Shown here piece after piece: positions 34,577 through 42,136 of a stretch of DNA of 64,000 nt. The stretch is from a virus. The position numbers were made by a program, and so were the translations under genes. The notes under the pieces are model-generated. The model was not told the origin of the DNA. It worked only from the letters and a program-made list of their open reading frames with translations, and did no database searches. Where the stretch lies: IMG/VR virus record IMGVR_UViG_3300046750_000743, positions 1 to 64,000 of that record. One strand, given 5' to 3'. Numbering within the stretch: position 1 is the first letter of the stretch; each line of letters begins with the position of its first letter.

Positions 34577-35264
34577 CCAAGAGTATATCGACAGAGTATA
34601 CAGCCAACTAACAAGTATGGATCTGCAACTAGATGCCGATCCTATTGAGTTCGGCCCTTCAAAACTCAACAGGAAGACTTCCGAAGTACGAGGTCATCTA
34701 TCAAAGACCGAGAGGATATTCATGGAGGTGTCTCACAACCTCCAGAAGATCAAGAGGGGCTTGTTGATCAGACAGACGGAATACAACATCGAGCAGACAC
34801 AGTTGATTGCCCACGACCCACATGTCCGCTCGGGTCGAAGCCAAAAAGAGCGAGAAGCCCTAGCTGGAACTCGGCTTGTACACATTCAGTCTAAGATTAA
34901 CGATCTCACTCTCAAGTCTCACGACCTCGAAGATCTCATTACAGTGATCAAAGCCAAGAGAACAGACCTCAAAGACCTGCAAGGCAGGCTTCGAGATCAG
35001 CTCAAGCTCTGTCAGGAACAGATCGCTTTAGGGCAGAGGTGGGGTACGAAGACGATGATCTCTTCAGACTTCGACAACTCAACAGGGAAGAAGTCCGAAG
35101 ATACTCTAGGGGATTTGTTGGAGACAACCGCAAAAGCACCTGCAAAAACTCTCCCTCAGATGGATCTGCAACCTGTTCAAGTTGAGAATATCTCTCTAGA
35201 GGATGTCGGAACTAACACCGATGATATAAACCTCGATTCCCTTTTGGAGGATTGGTCAAATTGA
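34566..35264 (+). CDS. Coiled-coil protein of conserved phage appearance
   Basis: Start set at ATG 34566 (SD GGAAGGTGA), not GTG 34557. The 232-residue product is almost entirely helical up to residue 165 (DRVYSQLTSMDLQLDADP, RERLRDQLKLC-like segment) and ends in an acidic tail (DVGTNTDDINLDSLLEDW). Such acidic tails often mediate contacts with DNA-replication proteins. I recall similar proteins in large marine phages but cannot assign a role; a recombination mediator is one possibility. Confidence 0.62.
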   Translation: MSIDQEYIDRVYSQLTSMDLQLDADPIEFGPSKLNRKTSEVRGHLSKTERIFMEVSHNLQKIKRGLLIRQTEYNIEQTQLIAHDPHVRSGRSQKEREALAGTRLVHIQSKINDLTLKSHDLEDLITVIKAKRTDLKDLQGRLRDQLKLCQEQIALGQRWGTKTMISSDFDNSTGKKSEDTLGDLLETTAKAPAKTLPQMDLQPVQVENISLEDVGTNTDDINLDSLLEDWSN

Positions 35265-35545
35265 AGATTGTAGTCTACGATACTCGCAAGCACGGTATGC
35301 CCGCATATCGCTTAGTGGGCAAAGAACACAATTGGACTCTTGACGAGCTTCTTGCCGAGATAAAAAAAGCCAACTGCAAGAAGACCTACTACGCAGAGAT
35401 GGTTGAGGGAAGAGACAAGGTCACTTTCCTTGTAGGTGATGGGGAAGACCTATTTTTTGAAGCCGATGTGTCACTTGAAGAATTATTCAAGGAGATCTGT
35501 CGAGTCTTAGACGTGTCATATTATAGAAGAAAGAGCAAGTTATGA
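35261..35545 (+). CDS. Hypothetical small protein (TTG start)
   Basis: 94 residues. TTG 35261 overlaps the previous stop (TTGA) and has GGAGG 10 nt upstream; TTG 35252 is too close to that SD. The product is alpha/beta with no recognised motif. The stop overlaps the next ATG (ATGA). Confidence 0.58.
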   Translation: MKIVVYDTRKHGMPAYRLVGKEHNWTLDELLAEIKKANCKKTYYAEMVEGRDKVTFLVGDGEDLFFEADVSLEELFKEICRVLDVSYYRRKSKL

Positions 35546-36198
35546 AGAAGACGAAAGTACTTTTCTCTCAAGCAGTCGTACTCAACCCACAAGCCCTCCT
35601 CATGTGGCTCGGAGGACAAGGTATCTCCGTCCCAAGCGATTGGACGACACACGCTCACCACATGACGATTGAATTCTACAAGAAGAGCGTCGCCAATAAC
35701 TTGCTTCCTCTTGAGGGTCTGATTGGGTCTTCAATTGAGCTGAAGATCAAGGGTTATGTGTTAGATGACAAGGCTCTCGCGATCTTGCTTGACGTGCCTT
35801 CAAAGCTCTCCGCGTATGTGACGAATCGGTATCCTCACATCACGATTGCGACTGCTCCAAGCATCAAGCCCAAGTATAGCAATGAGTTGTTGGCTAATGA
35901 ACCGATCCTCCCCTTCTCTTCAAACCGCAAGGTGAAGACTGTAATTGGATGGAAGAGTCCTAAGGGAGATGACATGTTCGAACTTCCGTGGGAGTTTTCT
36001 GTACCCATGCCCAGCTATGACTATACAGAAGGTGTGAGCGGTGCAGGGAGCTGGAACTCTACTCCTCAGAGAGTTCGAGTCTATGCAAACGAACTCATGG
36101 AAGCGGGTTTCATGAATGAGATCTCAGCACGTTCTGCTTGGAAGAACGACGATAAGCTAGAGGCTCTGATTAGAACGATCAACCCGAAACTTCCCTAG
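35542..36198 (+). CDS. 2H phosphoesterase-like protein
   Basis: 218 residues. Two H-x-T motifs, HHMTIEF (near residue 39) and RYPHITIATAP (near 98), have the spacing and hydrophobic context of the 2H phosphoesterase/RNA ligase superfamily, with a beta-rich core between them. Family members act on 2',3'-cyclic or 2'-5' phosphodiesters in RNA; the phage anti-CBASS enzyme Acb1 is one. HHMTI also resembles RNA-repair proteins. The substrate cannot be told. Start overlaps the previous gene. Confidence 0.65.
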   Translation: MKKTKVLFSQAVVLNPQALLMWLGGQGISVPSDWTTHAHHMTIEFYKKSVANNLLPLEGLIGSSIELKIKGYVLDDKALAILLDVPSKLSAYVTNRYPHITIATAPSIKPKYSNELLANEPILPFSSNRKVKTVIGWKSPKGDDMFELPWEFSVPMPSYDYTEGVSGAGSWNSTPQRVRVYANELMEAGFMNEISARSAWKNDDKLEALIRTINPKLP

Positions 36199-36220
36199 TC
36201 GCCCGATAGTTCTTATATTG

Positions 36221-36245
36221 AAAGCTGTATACTAGACACAGCTTT
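36221..36245 (+). promoter_or_regulatory. Inverted repeat near a TATA element
   Basis: Perfect 8-bp AAAGCTGT/ACAGCTTT with a 9-nt loop, preceded by TTCTTATATTG. Possible operator or leader hairpin upstream of the strong terminator and nrdB. Confidence 0.35.
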
Positions 36246-36260
36246 GATATCCTGTCGCTC

Positions 36261-36300
36261 AAAATCGACACCTGTGAAATCAAACGCAGGTGTCGATTTT
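36261..36300. terminator. Strong rho-independent terminator
   Basis: 14-bp perfect stem AAAATCGACACCTG/CAGGTGTCGATTTT with a 12-nt loop, followed rightward by TGTTTG and with its own T run. It separates the 34256-36198 operon from nrdB. Confidence 0.85.
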
Positions 36301-36336
36301 TGTTTGGGGCGACTTCAATAACAGATAGAGGTAACA

Positions 36337-37308
36337 ATGAGCCTTACTGAATACAGCACTACATTTAAGCCCTTCAAATACCCTTGGGCTATGATCACAA
36401 CAGAACAACATGAGAAGATCCATTGGGGGAGTTGGGAGGCAAAGCTCCAAGAAGACGTAAACCAATGGAAGGGTGGGAAACTCACTGCTGAAGAGAAAGA
36501 CTTCATCACGCAGATTCTCCGTATATTCACTCAGTCTGACGTAGCTGTCGGAGGAAACTATTGTGACCTCTTCATCAGCTCATTCAGAAACAATGAGATC
36601 CGCAATATGCTGCTCTCCTTCGCCAACCGTGAAGGAACACACCAGAGAGCATATGCTCTCCTCAATGATACACTCGGACTTGCAGAGAAGGAATACTCTG
36701 CTTTTCTTGAGTTTGAGGCTATGCGTGAGAAGATTGAGTTTATGACCAATGCCCCAGAGGGGCTAGGGAAAGCAACACATCTCGCATTCGAGCTAGCGAG
36801 ATCTGTATGTAACGAAGGCATGAGCCTATTCTCTGCTTTTGTCATGCTTCTCAACTTCCAAAGGTTTGGGAAGATGAAGGGGATGTGCGAGATCGTTGAA
36901 TGGTCGATTCGTGACGAAAGCATCCACGTTGAGGGGATGACGAAGCTCTTCCAAGAGTATTGCAAAGAACACCCGCGAGTAGTGACAGATAAACTCAAGA
37001 GTTATATCTACACCAACTATGAAAAGGCTGTAGAACTCGAAGATGCTCTGGTGGACTTGATATTCGGAGGCGTTCAACTTGAGGGGCTCACTTCACATGA
37101 GGTTAAGACCTATGTTCGTTACCTTGCTGACCGTAGACTTCTACAACTCGGACTCAAGCCTATCTTTGGTCAAAAGACCAACCCTCTCAAGTGGCTTGAT
37201 TGGGTCGTAAGTGGCGATGACCACTCTAATTTCTTTGAGTCGGTGGTTACACAATATTCGGCTGATGGTTTAGTTGGCGAATGGGATTGGTCAAATATCT
37301 CGGCATAA
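36337..37308 (+). CDS. nrdB: Class I ribonucleotide reductase, beta subunit
   Basis: 323 residues. The metal-site pattern is present: an acidic ligand in FTQSDVAVGG, ExxH with the radical-type Tyr in REGTHQRAY, Glu in CNEGMSLFSAF and ExxH in RDESIHVEG. It holds the di-metal-tyrosyl cofactor that feeds the radical to NrdA, encoded 5 kb away on the opposite strand. Preceded by a terminator, so it has its own transcription start. Confidence 0.93.
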   Translation: MSLTEYSTTFKPFKYPWAMITTEQHEKIHWGSWEAKLQEDVNQWKGGKLTAEEKDFITQILRIFTQSDVAVGGNYCDLFISSFRNNEIRNMLLSFANREGTHQRAYALLNDTLGLAEKEYSAFLEFEAMREKIEFMTNAPEGLGKATHLAFELARSVCNEGMSLFSAFVMLLNFQRFGKMKGMCEIVEWSIRDESIHVEGMTKLFQEYCKEHPRVVTDKLKSYIYTNYEKAVELEDALVDLIFGGVQLEGLTSHEVKTYVRYLADRRLLQLGLKPIFGQKTNPLKWLDWVVSGDDHSNFFESVVTQYSADGLVGEWDWSNISA

Positions 37309-37317
37309 TGGGCGTTT

Positions 37318-37332
37318 GAGATAACTTATCTC
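37318..37332. other. Palindrome after nrdB
   Basis: GAGATAA-C-TTATCTC, a perfect 7-bp palindrome around one base. It could be an operator or, as RNA, a short hairpin with an ACT loop. Function unknown. Confidence 0.35.
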
Positions 37333-37397
37333 TCAGATATACCTTTCTATAACTACTTTAAAGTCGGCATCAGCTTGTGAGTGCGAAGCCCCTCTGA

Positions 37398-37418
37398 CTC
37401 GATAGTTTCTCTATCGAG
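37398..37418 (+). promoter_or_regulatory. Leader hairpin of the pentapeptide genes
   Basis: Perfect 8-bp CTCGATAG/CTATCGAG with a 5-nt loop. The sequence from here through the start codon region (about 37400-37485) is duplicated at 38188-38273 in front of the second pentapeptide gene, where the 5' arm is shortened. Confidence 0.5.
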
Positions 37419-37455
37419 CCTCTCTTTGTGAACACAAGTAACAAGGAGCATAATT

Positions 37456-38193
37456 ATGGCTAATAAAAATGACGTAAAAAGAGCACTTGCGGGTGATAGG
37501 AATCTATCAGGTGCGGATCTCAGAAATGCGGATCTAACTGAAGCGAATCTTGAAGGTGTGGATCTTGACGGTGCGAAGCTCTCAGGTGCGGATCTAACAG
37601 GAGCGAATCTTTTTGGTGCGAAACTTATAGGAGCGAAGCTCTCAGGTGCGGATCTAACAGGAGCGAATCTTTTTGGTGCGAAACTTATAGGAGCGGTTCT
37701 CATAGATGCGGATCTCAAGGGTGCGAATCTTGAGGACGCGAATCTTGAGGGTGCGGATCTCACAAATGCGGATCTCAGAAATGCGTATCTCTGGAATGCT
37801 AAACTCGCAGGTGCGAAACTTGGCGGTGGGAATCTCACAGATGCGAATCTTAAGGATGCTAAACTCACAGGTGCGGATCTAACAGGTGCGAAGCTAGTAA
37901 GAGCGGATCTCAGAGGTGCGAAGCTCCTAGGTGCGGATCTCATTGAGGCGGATCTCAGAAAAGCTAAACTCAGAGGTGCGGATCTATCAGGTGCGGGTCT
38001 ATCAGATGCGAAAGGCATACCTCTGTCTATCTCTGATAAATTCCCCCACAAGGGAGAGACGGTCGAAGAAAAAGCCCGCAGAGAGAAAGAGGAAAAGGGA
38101 GGTCGCAAAGCTTCTCAGATCCGCGTAGCTTCTCGGATGAATAGAGAGCTTCAAAGAGAGATCAAAGCCTTGAAGAAGGATCTCAACCGATAG
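37456..38193 (+). CDS. Pentapeptide-repeat protein A
   Basis: 245 residues. Residues about 13-185 are unbroken A(D/N/K)LxGA pentapeptide repeats, which fold into a right-handed quadrilateral beta-helix. The C-terminus (GIPLSISDKFPHKGETVEEK) and a basic helix with ASQIRVASRMNREL follow. Some pentapeptide proteins mimic DNA and inhibit gyrase; many have unknown roles. A 60-bp unit is exactly duplicated at 37573-37695. The stop codon lies inside the duplicated leader of protein B. Confidence 0.88.
   Translation: MANKNDVKRALAGDRNLSGADLRNADLTEANLEGVDLDGAKLSGADLTGANLFGAKLIGAKLSGADLTGANLFGAKLIGAVLIDADLKGANLEDANLEGADLTNADLRNAYLWNAKLAGAKLGGGNLTDANLKDAKLTGADLTGAKLVRADLRGAKLLGADLIEADLRKAKLRGADLSGAGLSDAKGIPLSISDKFPHKGETVEEKARREKEEKGGRKASQIRVASRMNRELQREIKALKKDLNR
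37573..37695 (+). repeat. 60-bp exact tandem duplication
   Basis: Bases 37573-37635 are identical to 37633-37695, an exact in-frame copy of four pentapeptides. The absence of any substitution suggests a very recent expansion. Confidence 0.9.
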
Positions 38194-38273
38194 TTTCTCT
38201 ATCGAGCCTCTCTTTGTGAACACAAGTAACAAGGAGCATAATCATGGCTAATCCAAATGACGTAAAAAGAGCA
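38188..38273 (+). repeat. Duplicated leader and start region
   Basis: Near-identical to about 37400-37485: leader hairpin remnant, the stretch CCTCTCTTTGTGAACACAAG, SD AAGGAG and the first codons MANxNDVKRALxG. It records duplication of the pentapeptide gene. Confidence 0.85.
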
Positions 38274-39317
38274 CTTGAAGGTGCGAAACTTGGAGATGCA
38301 GATCTGACAGGAACTCATCTCAAGAATGCAGGAGGGATACCTCTGTCTATTTCTGACCAATTCTCCCACAAGGGTGAGACGGTAGAGGAGAGAACCCGAA
38401 AAGAGGTAAAAAGAGCGAGCAAGGTTGGTCTTCCGCAACACGCTACAACAGAAGACATCGCAATCTTCATTGCCGATAGGAGCGAGGTAGACGAGAATTG
38501 GGCTGATTTAGATGATCGTATTGATGACGCTTTGCGTAGCTTAAAACTTCAAATAAATACTCTCGATATAAAGATGGTTACTCAGCGTTTTGATTACATT
38601 GAGATCATCGGGTCTCCAGGTCCTCGAAAAAGAAAGATAGTGATCACTTATGATTGGAAAGGGAAGACCCTTTCTGTTGAAAGGGTCGGAGGAAAGAGGA
38701 AGCCTAAAAATCCTGTTAAGAGAGGGAGTGACGCATCTAAGATGCTCAACCAGCTCCAGAGAGAGACCCTACAAGAACTTGAGTTAAGAGTCGCTTCCCT
38801 TGAGAGGGAAGCGGGGGTCATTGATCGTGTAAAAAGGATGTTTTCAAGCTGGGAGACTTTAGCCCGATCTGGGGAAAAAGACCTTGAGGGTGCTAACCTC
38901 AGTGGTGCTAACCTCAGTGGTGCTGACCTTGAGGGTGCGAACCTCACGGGAGCTGACCTCAGTAGGGCGAACCTCCAGCGGGCTGACCTCATAAAGGCGA
39001 AGCTCAGGGGGGCTGATCTCACAGGGGCTTACCTCGAAGGAACAGACCTCGAAGGTGCTAACCTCATAGAGGCTGATCTCAGAGAGGCAAAGTTCATAGG
39101 GGCTGACCTCAGAGGGGTATACCTCAGACGGGCTGACCTTCGTGGGGCTGACCTCACAAAGGCTGACCTCAGAGACGCGAAGCTCACAGGAGCTGACCTT
39201 GAGGGTGCGAACCTCAAAGGGGCTAGAAATCTGACCCTAGAGCAGCTCCTCTTAACCAAAAACTACCATCTAGCCAATAGTCTCCCACCCGACCTCACCC
39301 ACCTCCTTTCTCGTTAG
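38244..39317 (+). CDS. Pentapeptide-repeat protein B
   Basis: 357 residues. It begins like protein A (MANPNDVKRALEGAK) with only a few repeats, then the shared GIPLSISDQFSHKGETVEE block, a unique folded region about residues 60-145, a coiled-coil segment ETLQELELRVASLEREAG (near 175), and a long pentapeptide array about 212-335. So it is a mosaic: protein A pieces with an inserted domain. Its function is unknown. It follows protein A with an SD AAGGAG. Confidence 0.88.
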   Translation: MANPNDVKRALEGAKLGDADLTGTHLKNAGGIPLSISDQFSHKGETVEERTRKEVKRASKVGLPQHATTEDIAIFIADRSEVDENWADLDDRIDDALRSLKLQINTLDIKMVTQRFDYIEIIGSPGPRKRKIVITYDWKGKTLSVERVGGKRKPKNPVKRGSDASKMLNQLQRETLQELELRVASLEREAGVIDRVKRMFSSWETLARSGEKDLEGANLSGANLSGADLEGANLTGADLSRANLQRADLIKAKLRGADLTGAYLEGTDLEGANLIEADLREAKFIGADLRGVYLRRADLRGADLTKADLRDAKLTGADLEGANLKGARNLTLEQLLLTKNYHLANSLPPDLTHLLSR

Positions 39318-39333
39318 TTTATTTATCTAACCC

Positions 39334-39357
39334 CTCTCCCTACTACTAAGAGGAGAG
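39334..39357 (+). promoter_or_regulatory. Short hairpin over the SD of pentapeptide gene C
   Basis: CTCTCC/GGAGAG (6 bp, 12-nt loop); GAGGAGAG is the SD of ATG 39362. Weaker than the hairpins at 5220 or 58535 and without a TATA box in the loop. Confidence 0.35.
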
Positions 39358-39361
39358 AACC

Positions 39362-39616
39362 ATGAGAAAGACAGCGAGAGAGACCCTGCAAGAACTTGAT
39401 TTAAGAATAGCTTCCCTTGAGAAGGAAGCTCTCTTTGGTCTGTTTGAGTCTCCTCTGGAGAAGATAAGGGCAGGGGAAAGAGACCTCAAAGGATCGAACC
39501 TTAAGGGGGCTGACCTCACAGGGATGGTACTCAGCAGGCATGACCTACTCACAAGAAGAGTCCGAGCGAGGATCATCCGTGATGAGGACGGCAGCACGAT
39601 AGCAATCGGAAGATAG
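39362..39616 (+). CDS. Short pentapeptide paralogue C (probably truncated)
   Basis: 84 residues. The N-terminus ARETLQELDLRIASLEKEA repeats the coiled-coil of protein B, and only three or four pentapeptides remain (ERDLKGSNLKGADLTG) before a divergent tail (RRVRARIIRDEDGSTIAIGR). It looks like a shortened duplicate of the C-terminal half of protein B. A decayed leader copy follows at 39633. Confidence 0.7.
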   Translation: MRKTARETLQELDLRIASLEKEALFGLFESPLEKIRAGERDLKGSNLKGADLTGMVLSRHDLLTRRVRARIIRDEDGSTIAIGR

Positions 39617-39632
39617 CATGGGACATAAAAAA

Positions 39633-39665
39633 AGCTAATCCAAATAATTAAAAAGGCCACTCCTA
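39633..39665 (+). pseudogene. Decayed remnant of a pentapeptide gene start
   Basis: GCTAATCCAAAT (12 bases identical to codons 2-5 of protein B) followed by TTAAAAAGGCCACT, which resembles its next codons, but with the ATG lost and the frame broken. It appears to be a relic of a fourth duplicate. Confidence 0.45.
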
Positions 39666-39708
39666 GGTTCGAGGCGTTGGAGGTCGTGTTGGAATTCTTT
39701 TGAGATGG

Positions 39709-39714
39709 TATAAA
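39709..39714 (+). promoter_or_regulatory. Promoter-like TATAAA of the methyltransferase locus
   Basis: GGTATAAAG, 30 nt upstream of the shared start region at 39744/39746. It matches the TATAA elements in front of many other genes here. Confidence 0.4.
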
Positions 39715-39743
39715 GAAATACACTAATCGCCATTGGAGAAACA

Positions 39744-41345
39744 ATGTGGGTGATACCAAAGAACTTAAACATCTCTCCCTCTGTGCAGGCTACGGAGGGA
39801 TTGATCTTGGACTCAAAAGAACTCTCGGATCTATCAGAACAGTCACTTTTGTGGAGATCGAAGCCTTCGCAGTCTGCAACTTGGTCTCGAAGATGGAAAA
39901 AGGGCTTATTGAGGCAGCACCTGTATGGACGAATCTTAAAACCCTCGATTGGGAAATCTTCCGTGGAAGAGTGGATCTCATCTCAGGAGGCTTCCCTTGT
40001 CAGCCCTTTTCTGCCGCAGGACGAAGACAAGCAGACTCCGACCCTAGACACCTCTTCCCACACATCCTCAGAGGAGTCAAAGTTTGCCAACCTTCCGTTG
40101 TTTTCCTTGAAAATGTCGAAGGAATCCTCTCCGCAAAACTCAGCTCTGAAGGATGGTCAGACCCAAAAGGGGCATCGGTTCTGCTCCATGTGCTTCGAGA
40201 ATTGGAAAGGGTGGGTTATGAGGCGACGGCAGGGGTATTCTCAGCGAGAGAAGTCGGTGCTCCACATAGGAGGAAACGAGTCTTCATACTTGGTATTAAA
40301 AGAGGTACCGAAAGAGAAAGCTTGGAATGGGTCAATGAGCTCATTGAACGAAACCGAGACACAAGTGGCTCTGTATACCCCTCCTCAAGAGGAAGAGAGC
40401 AATACTCATGGGAGCCTCCAAGAGTCACTATGGAGAAGCCCAGCTACGACAGAAGTAGGGGTGGAGGAAGTATATACGAAGGCGGGGGAAACATGGAAAG
40501 GGGAGGGGAGAGCCTATCGGAAGAACGGGGTACTCAAACAGGTGACATTAGGGGTGCAGATCCAAGCGACAATGCAAGAAAAGAATTGGCCAACTCCAAC
40601 AACGCAGGAAATACATCACAAAGAGATAACTCTGACGAAGACGGTTCGAAGAAAAGCGAAGGGTTCACATCCAGCCGTAATGAAGTTGAATCCGAGATGG
40701 GTAGAGACGTTGATGGGGCTTCCGATAGGATGGGTGCAGCCAAGCTGTACGAGTCCTTTGACAATAGAACGGACGAGCTCAGAATGCTTGGAAATGGAGT
40801 TGTCCCAGATACTGCAAGAAGAGCATTCACCGACCTGTGGGCAGAATTGGTCAACTCCCCCAGCTTCACAGAGGGGTGAGAACCTACGGCACTACATATC
40901 AAGAATGAGAAGTCGCTTAGAGCAGGGCAAGGAGACCTTTGCACCTACTCTTCAAGTACAAGCCGAAGCTGAAGAGAGAGGTGTCGATATAGGGGACTCT
41001 ATATGGGCAACTCCGCGAGCCCTGCAAAATGGGGTGACTTTAGAAGCCCACCTTAAGAGACAAAAGAGCCTAATAGAGCAAGGCAAAGAGACCTTCAGAC
41101 CTCCGCTTCAAGTACAAGCTGAAGCTGAGGAGAGAGGCGTAGATATAGAGGACTCTATATGGGCAACTCCAAATACAATGGACAGCTTGCCCCTGAGGTC
41201 AGAAGAGGCACTAAGAAGACAAGCAACTACAATCCGCAAGGGTCGAACCTCCCCCGCTAACTTGAGGGAACAGGTAGACCCTAAGAGCTGTGCTATTTAC
41301 GCCTCTGAAAACAACAAGTTCAAAGGTCAAGTCTCCCTTATTTAA
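39744..41345 (+). CDS. Long ORF overlapping the methyltransferase (WxTP-repeat protein)
   Basis: 533 codons open without interruption; ATG 39744 shares the SD TTGGAGA with the methyltransferase GTG two bases later, in another frame. It has recognisable conserved-looking parts: LPLFSLKMSKESSPQ and ENWKGWVMRRR (about 120-160), five W(A/P/S)TP or WRSP motifs, and MKLNPRWVETLMGLPIGWV (about 313-331), which I remember from proteins encoded at phage C5-methylase loci. Codons 379 onward lie beyond the methyltransferase and include a 52-residue-offset repeat of GKETFxPxLQVQAEAEERGV. It could be a second protein of the modification system. No enzyme fold recognised. Confidence 0.62.
   Translation: MWVIPKNLNISPSVQATEGLILDSKELSDLSEQSLLWRSKPSQSATWSRRWKKGLLRQHLYGRILKPSIGKSSVEEWISSQEASLVSPFLPQDEDKQTPTLDTSSHTSSEESKFANLPLFSLKMSKESSPQNSALKDGQTQKGHRFCSMCFENWKGWVMRRRQGYSQREKSVLHIGGNESSYLVLKEVPKEKAWNGSMSSLNETETQVALYTPPQEEESNTHGSLQESLWRSPATTEVGVEEVYTKAGETWKGEGRAYRKNGVLKQVTLGVQIQATMQEKNWPTPTTQEIHHKEITLTKTVRRKAKGSHPAVMKLNPRWVETLMGLPIGWVQPSCTSPLTIERTSSECLEMELSQILQEEHSPTCGQNWSTPPASQRGENLRHYISRMRSRLEQGKETFAPTLQVQAEAEERGVDIGDSIWATPRALQNGVTLEAHLKRQKSLIEQGKETFRPPLQVQAEAEERGVDIEDSIWATPNTMDSLPLRSEEALRRQATTIRKGRTSPANLREQVDPKSCAIYASENNKFKGQVSLI
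39746..40879 (+). CDS. DNA cytosine-C5 methyltransferase
   Basis: 377 residues from GTG 39746. Motif I LSLCAGYGGIDLGL (10-23), motif IV GGFPCQPFS with catalytic Cys85, motif VI LENVEG (121-126), motif VIII GAPHRRKRVFI (about 174-184) and the last motif RMLGNGVVPDTA (about 349-360) are all present. The target-recognition region (about 190-340) is oddly low in complexity and rich in S, G, E, R and N; this is exactly where the overlapping frame is most conserved-looking. It may protect phage DNA from restriction. Base specificity cannot be predicted. Confidence 0.9.
   Translation: MGDTKELKHLSLCAGYGGIDLGLKRTLGSIRTVTFVEIEAFAVCNLVSKMEKGLIEAAPVWTNLKTLDWEIFRGRVDLISGGFPCQPFSAAGRRQADSDPRHLFPHILRGVKVCQPSVVFLENVEGILSAKLSSEGWSDPKGASVLLHVLRELERVGYEATAGVFSAREVGAPHRRKRVFILGIKRGTERESLEWVNELIERNRDTSGSVYPSSRGREQYSWEPPRVTMEKPSYDRSRGGGSIYEGGGNMERGGESLSEERGTQTGDIRGADPSDNARKELANSNNAGNTSQRDNSDEDGSKKSEGFTSSRNEVESEMGRDVDGASDRMGAAKLYESFDNRTDELRMLGNGVVPDTARRAFTDLWAELVNSPSFTEG
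40920..41180 (+). repeat. 156-bp-offset repeat in the overlapping ORF
   Basis: A block beginning GAGCAGGGCAAGGAGACC (40920) recurs at 41076, 52 codons later, and continues through ACTCTATATGGGCAACTCC. The repeat preserves only the 39744 frame, which supports that frame being translated beyond the methyltransferase stop. Confidence 0.75.
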
Positions 41346-41370
41346 CTCGTCCCCTTGTAGTTTTTTGATA

Positions 41371-41390
41371 ATAGGTAATACCTATAAAAT
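41371..41390 (+). promoter_or_regulatory. Promoter with overlapping operator-like palindrome
   Basis: ATAGGT-AAT-ACCTAT (41371-41385) overlaps TATAAAAT (41383-41390), 25-30 nt upstream of ATG 41413. A protein binding the palindrome would block the -10 element. No regulator is identified. Confidence 0.4.
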
Positions 41391-41412
41391 CAATACCAGA
41401 AAAGAGGAGAAC

Positions 41413-42129
41413 ATGGGATCAACAGATTTCGTAGATGAGGGTCGAGGGTCAAACGCGAGTGTGGTCTTCAAGGAGCTAGTAAGGGACGCAAAAAGTTACT
41501 ATGGCAATAGTCCCTATGGAGGTCACATCGGCCTAAAAGATGGCTTCGTAATGCATACCAAAGAAGTCGTCACACAAAGACAAGCTCACAACATGGCTAA
41601 TGAAGCGATGAGCCGACCGCCGTATAAATATGGCAAATGGGATTACGCAGGGGCAATTGCCTACGGCGAAGAGAAGGTTGTGGCTTCAAAGGAGTTTGAA
41701 GTCACAGTAAAAGCAAGAGATAGAGGCGAAGCCACAGATCTCATACTTGCGAAGATGAGGGGCGGGCGAAAGAGGCAAGGTACGACCGTCGAGGTCAAGA
41801 TTAACTCGATTAATAAAACTGCTGAAGCAGGTAAGAGGAATCTAACTCGCACAAAGTCAAAAGGTTCTTTTTACTACACTTTCCCTAACGGCGAAAAGTA
41901 CCCCACGTTGAAGGAAGCGACGGAGGCTCTCAGTGTCTACCTCTCTAACCCCAACAGCCGAAACACTGTGCCAGGGAAAGAGTATAATATCAAAAAAGTA
42001 CAAGAATTTGGGTCGATCTCTTATCAGGAATCGTCGAAGTTGCCTACATACACTGTAAAAGGTGTTCGCAATCAAGTTAAGGTTGGGAAAGTCAAAGGCT
42101 ACCTGTTCTTCGGGTCGGCACCCAACTAA
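41413..42129 (+). CDS. Hypothetical protein
   Basis: Start set at ATG 41413 (SD AGAGGAGAAC), within a longer open frame beginning at 41290. 238 residues; basic, with a possible small beta domain (KEFEVTVKARDRGEATDLIL, like a crossover strand-helix) followed by a region with FYYTFPNGEKYPTLKEATEA. Not recognised. Confidence 0.62.
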   Translation: MGSTDFVDEGRGSNASVVFKELVRDAKSYYGNSPYGGHIGLKDGFVMHTKEVVTQRQAHNMANEAMSRPPYKYGKWDYAGAIAYGEEKVVASKEFEVTVKARDRGEATDLILAKMRGGRKRQGTTVEVKINSINKTAEAGKRNLTRTKSKGSFYYTFPNGEKYPTLKEATEALSVYLSNPNSRNTVPGKEYNIKKVQEFGSISYQESSKLPTYTVKGVRNQVKVGKVKGYLFFGSAPN

Positions 42130-42136
42130 GGGAAAT

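Noticed and set aside
37353-38108. Leftward ORF of about 250 codons in the pentapeptide region
   Set aside because: It is the antisense mirror of the A(D/N)LxGA repeats (giving repeated RSAPxSF) and not an independent gene.
39660-39690. Possible tRNA T-loop (GGTTCGAGG) near 39667
   Set aside because: There is no cloverleaf around it; it falls in the decayed pentapeptide leader.
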